The notes below the pieces were generated by a model. The model searched no databases, was not told the DNA's origin, and worked only from the letters and a program-made list of their open reading frames with translations. A stretch of DNA of 28,358 nucleotides, taken from positions 1 through 28,358 of the forward strand of contig JANPDG010000160.1 in the NCBI GenBank assembly GCA_031431335.1, given 5' to 3'. Source of the stretch: JAAFIP01 sp031431335. GTDB taxonomy: Bacteria > Pseudomonadota > Gammaproteobacteria > Burkholderiales > Burkholderiaceae_C. Within the stretch, counting starts at the first letter, position 1; the number at the start of each line of letters is the position of its first letter. Both the position numbers and the translations under genes were made by a program. Below are positions 13,429 through 20,823 of the stretch, piece by piece.

Positions 13429-15783
13429 ATGGTCAAGCGCGCAGTCGCTGTCAGTGTGGGTTCTGATGAGAAACTCTTGGCCTCGCCCGGCCTGCGTGAC
13501 GCGCCCGTGCTTGATCTGATGTGTTCGCACTTCGTGTTGGCGCTGGCTGCCAAACAAGGCGCCAAGTTCAATGTGCGCCGCGACCTTAACAGCCTGCTGG
13601 CACTGGCTGGGCGTCACATTGTGTGGCCCCTGCATGTGCTGGAGAGTGTGCGCGAGTTTCTAGGCCGTCGCTGCAAAGGCAACGAGTTTTGGAAAGGCCA
13701 CGAGGCTTTGAGCGCGCAAGAGTTCTTAGAGCGCCATGGCGTGTGGCGCGGCCCCTATGAAGAAGGCACGCTGTTTTTTTATCTCGACGAATTCGCCAAA
13801 GACGCACCCAAAGACCTGCTCACCATGCTGGCCGTGACTGGCGACTGGCTCACCCAAGCGCTAAAAAAACACAGTACCTTGGTCGAAAAAAACATCGACG
13901 CCCTCGCAGGCCTGCTGCAACTGAACAAAGCCGAGCGCGCCTTGCTGTTGTATGGCACGCTAGCGCGCTACCAGCGCGACCTGCGCAGTCTGCTGGTCGA
14001 GTTCAAGGTCAACAACGCGCCCGAGGCGTATGCCGCGCTGGCCGACATTGCCGGTGTGAAAGCCAGCGAAGTGGGCGAAGCGCTGCGCGCAGGCTCGCGC
14101 CTAGAGCGCATTGGCTTGGTCGAAAACTTAATTTCCGAGCACAACATCACTGATCTGGCCGACCTGATGAAGGTCAGCGAAAAGCTGCCGCCCGTGCTGA
14201 TGCGCGAGTACCGCGACCAGAGCGAGCTGATGGCCGTGTTCACCCGCCCCGCCAGCAAGACAGCGCTGAAAACTGACGACTTTCATTTTGTCAGCGACGA
14301 CGTGCAGGTGCTGGTTAACCTGATGCGCAATGCCGTACAGCGCAAAGAGCTGGGCGTGAACGTGCTGCTTTACGGCCCGCCGGGCACAGGCAAAACCGAG
14401 CTGGCCAAAGTGGTGGCCCAAGCTGCGGGCTTGGAACTGTTTGAAGTGGAGTACGCCGACCGCGACGGCAACTCGCTCTCAGGCCGCGACCGGTATCGCT
14501 CGCTACAAATCGCACAAGTCTTTTTAAAAGGCGCGCAGCAGGCTTCGCTCTTGTTTGACGAAGTCGAAGACGTGTTTCCGCCGATCAGCGTGGACGCCGC
14601 CCAGCTCATGGCGCGCCAAGACCAACAGGTGGCGGGCCCCGTTAGCAGCAGTGTGAACGGCAAAGCCTGGGTGAACCAAATACTAGAGGCCAACGCCGTG
14701 CCTACGCTGTGGGTGACCAACCGCATTGAGCAGATTGACCCGGCGTTTCGCCGCCGCTTTGCCTATCATTTGGAGCTCAAGTCACCGCCGCCCGGCGCGC
14801 GCGAGCAGCTGGTGCGTAAAACGCTCGAAGGCGTGGCCGTGAGCGATGGCTTTGTAGCCAAGCTCACTGAGCGCAAGGGCCTCACCCCCGCGCAGATCCG
14901 CACGGCAGTGCGCTTTGCGGGCCTGACCAGCGCGCCCGTGGCAGCAGACCTGGTGCAGTCTGCCGAACAGACCGCCGCGTTTGAAAGCATGATCGAGCGG
15001 CAGCTGAAAAACTCTGACGAAGCGCTGGGCAACAAACCCGCTGACGCCAAAGGGCGCAAGCAAGTCACCACCTACGATTTAGGCATGCTCAATGTCGAGT
15101 CGCGCTTTGATATTGCGCGCATTGTCCAGGCGCTTAAGCAGCGCGGTCATGGCTCGCTGTGCTTTTATGGCGCGCCCGGCACCGGTAAAACTGCGTTGGG
15201 CGAGCATATTGCCCGCGCAGTGGGCAAGCCACTCATCGTCAAGCAAGCCAGCGATTTGGTGAGCAAGTTTGTCGGCGAAACCGAGCAAAACATGGCCAAG
15301 ATGTTTGCCGAAGCCGAAAGTGAGCAAGCCGTGCTGCTGCTAGACGAAGCAGACAGCTTTTTGCAAGACCGCCGGGGCGCTCAGCGCACCTACGAGGTGA
15401 CCGAAGTGAACGAAATGCTGCAGCAAATGGAGCGTTTCAACGGCATATTTGTCTGTACCACCAACCTGCTCGACCGGGTAGACCAAGCCGCACTGCGCAG
15501 GTTCACCTTCAAAATTAAGTTCAAACCATTGACCGCTGCGCAGCGCGAGACCATGTTCATCACCGAAGCATTGGCAGGTGATGCAACGAAGTTAGATGAC
15601 GCACTGCGCACGCGCTTGAATAAGTTAGAGCAAATCTGTCCCGGCGACTTTGCTGCTGTGAAGCGACAGGTCGATATTTTGGCCACCGAATTTTCGGCTG
15701 ACGAATTTATGGAGCAGCTCGAAGCCGAACACCGCATCAAGCCCGAGGTGCGTGAGGCGCGCAGCATGGGCTTTGTGCAGTAA
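13429..15783 (+). CDS. Double-module AAA+ ATPase, function unknown
   Basis: A 784-residue protein with two AAA+ modules after an N-terminal helical region of about 280 residues. Module one has Walker A GPPGTGKT at 316-323, Walker B LLFDEVED at 374-381, a sensor Asn in VTNR near 431 and arginines RRR at 441-443. Module two has Walker A GAPGTGKT at 581-588, pore-loop-like KFVGETEQN near 613-621, Walker B VLLLDEAD at 635-642, TTN at 677-679 and RR at 690-691. Both sites look competent. The layout resembles Cdc48/ClpA-like unfoldases, but the N-domain is not one I can name, so the role is open. GGAGG at 13418-13422, six bases before the ATG, sets the start. The gene is single and converges on recQ. 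Confidence 0.85.
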   Translation: MVKRAVAVSVGSDEKLLASPGLRDAPVLDLMCSHFVLALAAKQGAKFNVRRDLNSLLALAGRHIVWPLHVLESVREFLGRRCKGNEFWKGHEALSAQEFLERHGVWRGPYEEGTLFFYLDEFAKDAPKDLLTMLAVTGDWLTQALKKHSTLVEKNIDALAGLLQLNKAERALLLYGTLARYQRDLRSLLVEFKVNNAPEAYAALADIAGVKASEVGEALRAGSRLERIGLVENLISEHNITDLADLMKVSEKLPPVLMREYRDQSELMAVFTRPASKTALKTDDFHFVSDDVQVLVNLMRNAVQRKELGVNVLLYGPPGTGKTELAKVVAQAAGLELFEVEYADRDGNSLSGRDRYRSLQIAQVFLKGAQQASLLFDEVEDVFPPISVDAAQLMARQDQQVAGPVSSSVNGKAWVNQILEANAVPTLWVTNRIEQIDPAFRRRFAYHLELKSPPPGAREQLVRKTLEGVAVSDGFVAKLTERKGLTPAQIRTAVRFAGLTSAPVAADLVQSAEQTAAFESMIERQLKNSDEALGNKPADAKGRKQVTTYDLGMLNVESRFDIARIVQALKQRGHGSLCFYGAPGTGKTALGEHIARAVGKPLIVKQASDLVSKFVGETEQNMAKMFAEAESEQAVLLLDEADSFLQDRRGAQRTYEVTEVNEMLQQMERFNGIFVCTTNLLDRVDQAALRRFTFKIKFKPLTAAQRETMFITEALAGDATKLDDALRTRLNKLEQICPGDFAAVKRQVDILATEFSADEFMEQLEAEHRIKPEVREARSMGFVQ

Positions 15784-15800
15784 CTGCCTCAAGCGCGATC

Positions 15801-15835
15801 GGCGCAAAGCGCTTTACATTGAAGCGTTTTGCGCC
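15801..15835. terminator. Hairpin between and overlapping convergent gene ends
   Basis: GGCGCAAAGCGCT (15801-15813) pairs with AGCGTTTTGCGCC (15823-15835) with one mismatch. It lies just after the AAA+ ATPase stop and overlaps the last codons and stop of recQ. Position suggests a shared terminator, but there is no clear T-run on either side. Confidence 0.5.
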
Positions 15836-17730
15836 ACGATGCGCAGCACCTCATCGCCATATGCTTGGAGCTTTTTCACACCCATACCACTAATGCCCGA
15901 CAGATCGTGTGCTGACGCAGGCGCAGCGGTGGCAATCGCAATCAGCGTGGCATCGTGAAAGATGACATACGCAGGCAGGTTGTGTTCTTTGGCCACCTCG
16001 GCGCGCCAGGCTTTGAGCGCGGCGTAGCGCTCGCGGGCGCCCAGGTTCATGTCGGCAGTGGCTTTTTCTTTGCTGATTTTGTCTTTGATCGACTTTTCGC
16101 TTGAGGCCCGTCGCGCTGAGCTGCCTGCGCGTTCGACCGCAGTAGCCTCACGCACGGCCAGCTTTTGGTCGCTGCGCAAAAACTCGCGTGCGGCAGCGGT
16201 CAGCTGCAGCGTGTTGAAAGCTTCAGGGTTGACGTTGATGATGCCCAGCGCAATCAACTGTCGCAAGACACTGCGCCATTGCTGCTCACCAATGTCTGCA
16301 CCTATGCCAAAGGTGCTCAGTGCGGCGTGGTTGAACTGCGCTACTTTGTCGGTCGCCTTGCCGCGCAAAATGTCAATAACGTGCCCCGCACCAAAGCTGA
16401 TGCCGCTGGCCTGCTGCACCCTGAAGATACAGCTAATGGCTTTGCGCGCCGCCTCAGATGCATCCCAGGTGGCCGCTGGGCTTAGGCAGTTGTCGCAGTT
16501 GTTGCATTGGTAGGTAGCGCTGCCCTCGCCATCACCTTTTTGGTCAAAATACGCCAGCAGCCGGCCCCGGCGGCAGTCAGTGGCCTCGGCCATGGTCAGC
16601 AGGGCGTCCAGCTTGCCGCGCATGACTTGCTTGTAGGTCTCGTCTGCCGGGCTCTCGTCGATCATGCGGCGCTGGTTGACGACATCTTGCAGGCCATAGC
16701 ACATCCAGGCGTCGGCAGGCTCGCCGTCACGGCCAGCGCGGCCGGTTTCTTGGTAGTAGCCTTCGATGTTTTTGGGCATGTCCAAGTGGGCCACAAAGCG
16801 CACATCGGGCTTGTCGATGCCCATGCCAAACGCAATGGTCGCCACCATCACCACCGGGTCTCCCGTGGTGGTGTCACTGCGCAAAAACGCATCTTGGTTG
16901 GCCTGGCGCACGGCGCGGTCTAGCCCCGCGTGGTAGGGCAGGGCGCGCACGCCGTGCTCCACCAGCATCTGCGCCACTTCTTCAACCCGCTTACGCGACT
17001 GGCAATACACTACGCCCGCTTCGCCGATGTGTTCTGTGTCAATAAAGCGCAGCAGTTGTTTGCGCGGGTCGTTTTTTTCGACGATTTTGTAGCGAATGTT
17101 CGGGCGGTCAAAACTTGACACGAACTGCTCCGCATCCTGCAGCTGTAGGCGCTCGACGATGTCACTGCGCGTCAGCGCGTCCGCTGTCGCGGTCAGGGCA
17201 ATGCGCGGTGTGCTGGGAAAACGCTCATGCAATACGGTAAGCCCACGGTACTCGGGCCTAAAGTCGTGGCCCCACTGGCTGACGCAATGCGCCTCGTCAA
17301 TGGCAAACAGGCTGAGCTGACTGCGCTCGTACAAAGAGTCGAGCAGCGCCAAAAAGCGCGGGTTGGTCACCCGCTCGGGTGCGGCGTACAGCAGGGTGAT
17401 TTCGCCGCGCAGCAGCTTTTGCTCTACTTCGCCAGCCTGCTGGCCTGTGAGGGTGGAGTTTAAAAATGCGGCTTTCACGCCTGCCTCGTGCAGCGCGCCC
17501 ACTTGGTCGTGCATCAACGCGATCAGCGGCGAGACCACCACGGCTATCCCGTGGCCCAGCTGCTGGCGCGCCATTGCCGGAATTTGGTAGCACAGCGATT
17601 TGCCGCTGCCCGTGGGCATCAACACCAGCGCATCGCCACCACCAATCAGGTGCTCGATAGCGACCTGTTGGTGTCCACGGAAGGTGCTGTAGCCAAAGAT
17701 GTCGTGAAGGATGGTGTGCGCGAGAGACAA
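15814..17730 (-). CDS. recQ: ATP-dependent DNA helicase RecQ
   Basis: A 638-residue 3'-5' DNA helicase for recombination and replication repair. In order: motif I TGSGKS at 40-45, motif II DEAH at 145-148 followed by CVSQWGHDFRPEY, motif VI QETGRAGRDG near 327-336, a zinc site of Cys386, 409, 412 and 415, a winged-helix RQC domain to about 525, and a C-terminal HRDC domain at about 562-638. The length is normal or slightly above. The start is TTG at 17728-17730: the sequence fits the RecQ N-terminus from the first residue, an in-frame TAG lies four codons upstream, and there is no ATG nearby. No ribosome binding site is obvious, so translation may be weak. Confidence 0.95.
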   Translation of the reverse strand: MSLAHTILHDIFGYSTFRGHQQVAIEHLIGGGDALVLMPTGSGKSLCYQIPAMARQQLGHGIAVVVSPLIALMHDQVGALHEAGVKAAFLNSTLTGQQAGEVEQKLLRGEITLLYAAPERVTNPRFLALLDSLYERSQLSLFAIDEAHCVSQWGHDFRPEYRGLTVLHERFPSTPRIALTATADALTRSDIVERLQLQDAEQFVSSFDRPNIRYKIVEKNDPRKQLLRFIDTEHIGEAGVVYCQSRKRVEEVAQMLVEHGVRALPYHAGLDRAVRQANQDAFLRSDTTTGDPVVMVATIAFGMGIDKPDVRFVAHLDMPKNIEGYYQETGRAGRDGEPADAWMCYGLQDVVNQRRMIDESPADETYKQVMRGKLDALLTMAEATDCRRGRLLAYFDQKGDGEGSATYQCNNCDNCLSPAATWDASEAARKAISCIFRVQQASGISFGAGHVIDILRGKATDKVAQFNHAALSTFGIGADIGEQQWRSVLRQLIALGIINVNPEAFNTLQLTAAAREFLRSDQKLAVREATAVERAGSSARRASSEKSIKDKISKEKATADMNLGARERYAALKAWRAEVAKEHNLPAYVIFHDATLIAIATAAPASAHDLSGISGMGVKKLQAYGDEVLRIVAQNASM

Positions 17731-17832
17731 GGCAGTGGTCTAAAAGGGTGGCGGTGGGGCTGCTGTGCAAGTCAGCAGCTGCACAATTGTATTGGACGCG
17801 GCGCTTTGCTAGGCTGCGCAGGCCCTATTTTA

Positions 17833-17890
17833 CTATTAAATATATAGCAAGCCATTGAATACCCACGTCGGAAAACTGCCTAAAAAACCA
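17833..17890 (+). repeat. Dispersed hairpin repeat, copy 7
   Basis: Stem CTAT-taaatat-ATAG, then CAAGCCATTGAAT, then ACCCACGTCGGAAAAC. The second stem is not preserved. It lies between glutathione peroxidase and recQ, both on the minus strand, so the repeat points against them. It is upstream of recQ, about 100 bases from its start. Confidence 0.78.
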
Positions 17891-17960
17891 CCTAAAACTT
17901 ATGAGAACATATGAAAGATCGCCTGTGCAGCCAGCAGGTCGGGCCGTGGTGGGGGCGCGA

Positions 17961-18446
17961 TCAGGCCAGTGCTTTTTGAATGTCTTTGGCCATCGACTCG
18001 GGCGCGTCTTGCGGGGCGTAGCGTTTGATCACTTGGCCATCTTTGCCAACTAGAAATTTAGTGAAATTCCACTTGATGGCTTTGCTGCCTAACAGGCCGG
18101 GTGCCTCGGCACTGAGCCATTGAAACAATGGCGACGCCTGCGTTCCGTTCACGTCCACTTTGGCCATCATCGGAAAGCTCACGCCGTAGTTCAGCTGGCA
18201 AAAGCTGGAAATCTCGGCATCGCTGCCGGGGTCTTGGTTGCCAAACTGGTTGCACGGAAAGCCCAGCACCACCAAGCCCTGCTTGCCAAACTGCTGGTGC
18301 AAAGCCTCCAGCCCGGCAAACTGCGGCGTAAATCCACAGGCGCTGGCGGTGTTGACCACCAGCATGGCTTTGCCGCGAAAAGCCTTGAGAGCCACCTTGC
18401 GGCCCGTGGTGTCAAGGGCCTCAAAATCGTAAATTTTAGATGTCAT
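17961..18446 (-). CDS. Glutathione peroxidase family protein (Cys type)
   Basis: A 161-residue thiol peroxidase that reduces hydrogen peroxide and lipid hydroperoxides. The peroxidatic residue is Cys37 in NTASACGFTPQ (cysteine, not selenocysteine). FPCNQFGNQ is at 63-71 and the catalytic Trp/Asn in KWNFTKF at 125-131. Many bacterial members use thioredoxin rather than glutathione, and the Cys65/Cys83 pair could serve for that; this is inference. There is no signal peptide, so it is cytosolic. It starts at ATG 18446 with no clear ribosome binding site, and is divergent from the pilus chemosensory operon. Confidence 0.93.
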   Translation of the reverse strand: MTSKIYDFEALDTTGRKVALKAFRGKAMLVVNTASACGFTPQFAGLEALHQQFGKQGLVVLGFPCNQFGNQDPGSDAEISSFCQLNYGVSFPMMAKVDVNGTQASPLFQWLSAEAPGLLGSKAIKWNFTKFLVGKDGQVIKRYAPQDAPESMAKDIQKALA

Positions 18447-18568
18447 AGGAGATCATCGTAGCGCAAAGCGCGCAGCCTTGCCCGTGAGGCTAAATCGTTG
18501 TTTTGGATAATCAATCGGCACTATTGCGCACATAGTGCAATAAAGATACGCCCGGGCGGAGCCATAGT

Positions 18569-18597
18569 TTGCCTCGCAGGCTACGATTGCTTAGAAT
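18569..18597 (+). promoter_or_regulatory. Candidate sigma-70 promoter of the pil chemosensory operon
   Basis: TTGCCT, then 17 bases, then TAGAAT (five of six to TATAAT). It would start transcription around 18604, about 110 bases before the first gene. A palindromic stretch CACTAT-tgcgcac-ATAGTG lies just upstream at 18519-18537 and could be an operator. Judged by eye only. Confidence 0.4.
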
Positions 18598-18717
18598 GCA
18601 AACGCACTGTATGTTGAAATATAAATCTTTAGTAAACACCTCAAAACGCCCCTTGGCGTCTAATTGGGAGTGTGTGTACCCCTGCGCTAACAACAGCACT
18701 TGCTACGAAGGCTTGCA

Positions 18718-19812
18718 ATGAGTAATCCCCACAAAATAGCATTGATTGGTTTTTCTTCGTTCGAGCGAGCGACGTTCGAGTCATTTTTCCGGCTTGCCGC
18801 TCGCCGTCCTCCTGGTTATGCACTTGTGGCTGACGCAGCTGAGGCCAACTTGGCTGTGGTCAATGCCGACGACGCATCCACCCTGCGTGCAGCGATGGCC
18901 AGCAAACCCTGTGCGCATGTAATGCTGATTGGAGCCACCGACGGCGGCACTGGCTGGGCGACCCAAAAGCGTCCTTTGAATTTGATGAAGGTGCTCACCA
19001 CTGTGGAGCAGCTGCTCAATGGTGGCGCACAGCCCGTGCTTGTTGCTGCGCCCCGCGCCAGCGTGCCTATGCAGGCATCGCCTGCGCCAGTGGTTGTAGC
19101 GCCAGTGGTTGTTGCACCTGCCGCTCGCCCAGTCAGTGCCCCCGTGGCCGCGCCTGCCAGAGCGCCCGCATTCGCCAGGACATCAGTTGCGCCTGCTCCA
19201 CTGTCTGCGCCGGTTCCAGCCGCATTTGCTGCCCGCCCCAGCACTGCCGCCCCTGAGCGTTCGCGCATGAACGATGTGCGCATGGGAGCAGGCGACTTTG
19301 CCAATAGCCGCGCTGAGACGCCCGTGTTTGGCGCGCCCACTCGCCCCGCTGCAGTAGAGGACGATGCCAATGTGGACCATATTTTGGTGGTGGACGACAG
19401 CGATATTGCACTGAAGTTTATGCGCAACCGCCTGACCCGCTTTGGCTTTCGTACAGACCTGGTGAACTCTGGCGAAGAGGCGTTGGGCCGTATGAATGTG
19501 CGGCCTTACAAATTTGTGTTTTTGGACGTCATGATGGAAGGCCTAGATGGCTACCAAACCTGCCGCGCCATCAAGCAGCGTAAATACGCAGAGGGCAAAC
19601 CCCCGGTCGTAGTGATGTTAACCAGCCGAGGCGGTACGATTGACAAAATCCGTGGCACGTTAGCAGGCTGCGATGCTTATTTGACCAAGCCGCTCAACGA
19701 GCGCGATTTGATCGCAGTGTTGGCCAAGCATGACCGCACAGTAGCACGCGGCTTTCAAGAGACTAATTTTGGAGCCAGTGCAAAGTCAGGTTTTGGCGGA
19801 GCATCGCGCTGA
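18718..19812 (+). CDS. pilG: PilG-like response regulator with an extra N-terminal domain
   Basis: 364 residues from ATG 18718, with GAAGG six bases upstream; the open frame begins at a TTG 18 bases earlier that lacks support. The N-terminal 100 residues (KIALIGFSSFERATFESFFRL ... LLNGG) look like a receiver-like or flavodoxin-like fold without the acidic pocket. An Ala/Pro/Val-rich linker follows (about 104-215). Then comes a complete receiver domain at 221-340: Asp226/227, phosphoacceptor Asp270, Thr302 and Lys324. It has no DNA-binding domain, so it should act by protein contact, as PilG does when it drives pilus extension. Ordinary PilG is about 130 residues, so the N-terminal part is extra. 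The linker DNA holds a tandem GCGCCAGTGGTTGT. It is the first gene of the operon; the pilG name rests on gene order. Confidence 0.78.
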   Translation: MSNPHKIALIGFSSFERATFESFFRLAARRPPGYALVADAAEANLAVVNADDASTLRAAMASKPCAHVMLIGATDGGTGWATQKRPLNLMKVLTTVEQLLNGGAQPVLVAAPRASVPMQASPAPVVVAPVVVAPAARPVSAPVAAPARAPAFARTSVAPAPLSAPVPAAFAARPSTAAPERSRMNDVRMGAGDFANSRAETPVFGAPTRPAAVEDDANVDHILVVDDSDIALKFMRNRLTRFGFRTDLVNSGEEALGRMNVRPYKFVFLDVMMEGLDGYQTCRAIKQRKYAEGKPPVVVMLTSRGGTIDKIRGTLAGCDAYLTKPLNERDLIAVLAKHDRTVARGFQETNFGASAKSGFGGASR

Positions 19813-19891
19813 TAGTGAGAGTGAAGTCAGGCCAAGATAACGGCTTGTAGGGGTAGTAGGTTAATTTGAGAGTAATGAGAGAGTAATTGAT

Positions 19892-20239
19892 ATGAAAAAA
19901 GTACTGGTAGTAGATGACGCGCCGGTTGACGCACAAAATTTGCAGCGTATTTTCTCGGACGCAGGCTGGGTAGTGGTGTCTGCTAGCTCAGGCGCTGAGG
20001 CGGTGACCAAGGCCAAGGCTGAGGTGCCTGATTTGATCATGATGGATGTCAACATGCCTGGTTTGGATGGCTTTTCAGCCACGCGCCAGCTCATGCAAGA
20101 CCCCACCACCAAAGGCATTCCTGTGGTGTTTGTCACCTCCAAGGACCAAAAGGCCGACCGCGTGTTTGCGCAAATGCTCGGCGCTAAGGGCTATGTCACC
20201 AAGCCCTACACATCTGATCAAATCTTGAACTCGATTTGA
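19892..20239 (+). CDS. pilH: Single-domain response regulator, PilH-like
   Basis: A 115-residue stand-alone receiver domain with Asp8/9, phosphoacceptor Asp52 in MMDVNMPGLDG, Thr82 and Lys104. In type IV pilus chemosensory systems PilH opposes or tunes PilG and affects pilus retraction and cAMP. It follows the PilG-like gene by 79 bases and its stop codon overlaps a downstream ATG (TGATG). It has a weak ribosome binding site (GAGAG). PilG and PilH are told apart only by order in the operon. Confidence 0.85.
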   Translation: MKKVLVVDDAPVDAQNLQRIFSDAGWVVVSASSGAEAVTKAKAEVPDLIMMDVNMPGLDGFSATRQLMQDPTTKGIPVVFVTSKDQKADRVFAQMLGAKGYVTKPYTSDQILNSI

Positions 20240-20283
20240 TGCGTTTCCTAAGCTGGTCACAGCCTCGCGAGGGCGCATTTTGA
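20239..20283 (+). other. 14-codon open frame bridging pilH and pilI
   Basis: The ATG overlaps the pilH stop (TGATG at 20237-20241). The frame reads MRFLSWSQPREGAF and ends in a TGA at 20281-20283 that overlaps the pilI start (TTGA at 20280-20283). It could be a coupling leader. Alternatively the TTTT run at 20278-20281 lacks one T: with five T the leader would fuse in frame to PilI. Confidence 0.45.
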
Positions 20284-20738
20284 AGCTCGCTCAAGGCATT
20301 GTGTGCGGCTCTTGGGCGTTGGCCTTCTCGTTTGACTGGGCGCGTCAGATTGTGGAAGAGTTTGAGATTGCGGCCATCCCTAAGTCGCCACCTTGGTTGC
20401 TTGGCGCGGCCAACGTCGAGGGCAACATTTTGCCCGTGATCGATTTGGCGGTGTACTTTAGTCCCGCAACTGCCAATATGCAGGCATCGCCGCACCAGCG
20501 ATTGTTGGTCGGTGGCCTGACAGCAGCAGGTGCCGATGATGCTGTGGCTTTGCTGTTCAGCGGTCTGCCTCAGCAGCTCAATTACGAGGCACAAGAGCTG
20601 ACCTACGCGGGCGCTTTGCCACTCAAGTTGCGCGAGACGTGTGATGCAATCGCGACTGATCTTACGGGACGTAATTTTTTAGAAATCAACGTCGATAAAC
20701 TGATGGCAGTGTTGGCAGATGAGCTATCGCTTTTGTAA
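20280..20738 (+). CDS. pilI: CheW-like adaptor, PilI-like
   Basis: A 152-residue CheW-domain protein linking the receptor PilJ to the kinase ChpA/PilL. CheW features are ILP.IDLAVYF in the middle (residues 56-67 or so) and the closing strands. The start is TTG at 20280, supported by GAGGG at 20269-20273 six bases ahead; there is no in-frame ATG. This is shorter at the N-terminus than usual PilI proteins, and see the bridging frame for a possible lost base. The product is cytosolic. The next gene, pilJ, begins 85 bases on. Confidence 0.82.
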   Translation: MKLAQGIVCGSWALAFSFDWARQIVEEFEIAAIPKSPPWLLGAANVEGNILPVIDLAVYFSPATANMQASPHQRLLVGGLTAAGADDAVALLFSGLPQQLNYEAQELTYAGALPLKLRETCDAIATDLTGRNFLEINVDKLMAVLADELSLL

Positions 20739-20823
20739 ACTTGGTGTGTTACAACCATACACATACTGGAAATAGTGGCTCGGCTATGGCCAATAGAGCT
20801 TGCTCAGATAAACGGAGTTAACG

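Noticed and set aside
1711..17890. CRISPR array from the recurring CCACGTCGG motif
   Set aside because: Copies are kilobases apart, in both orientations, with no regular spacers and no cas genes.
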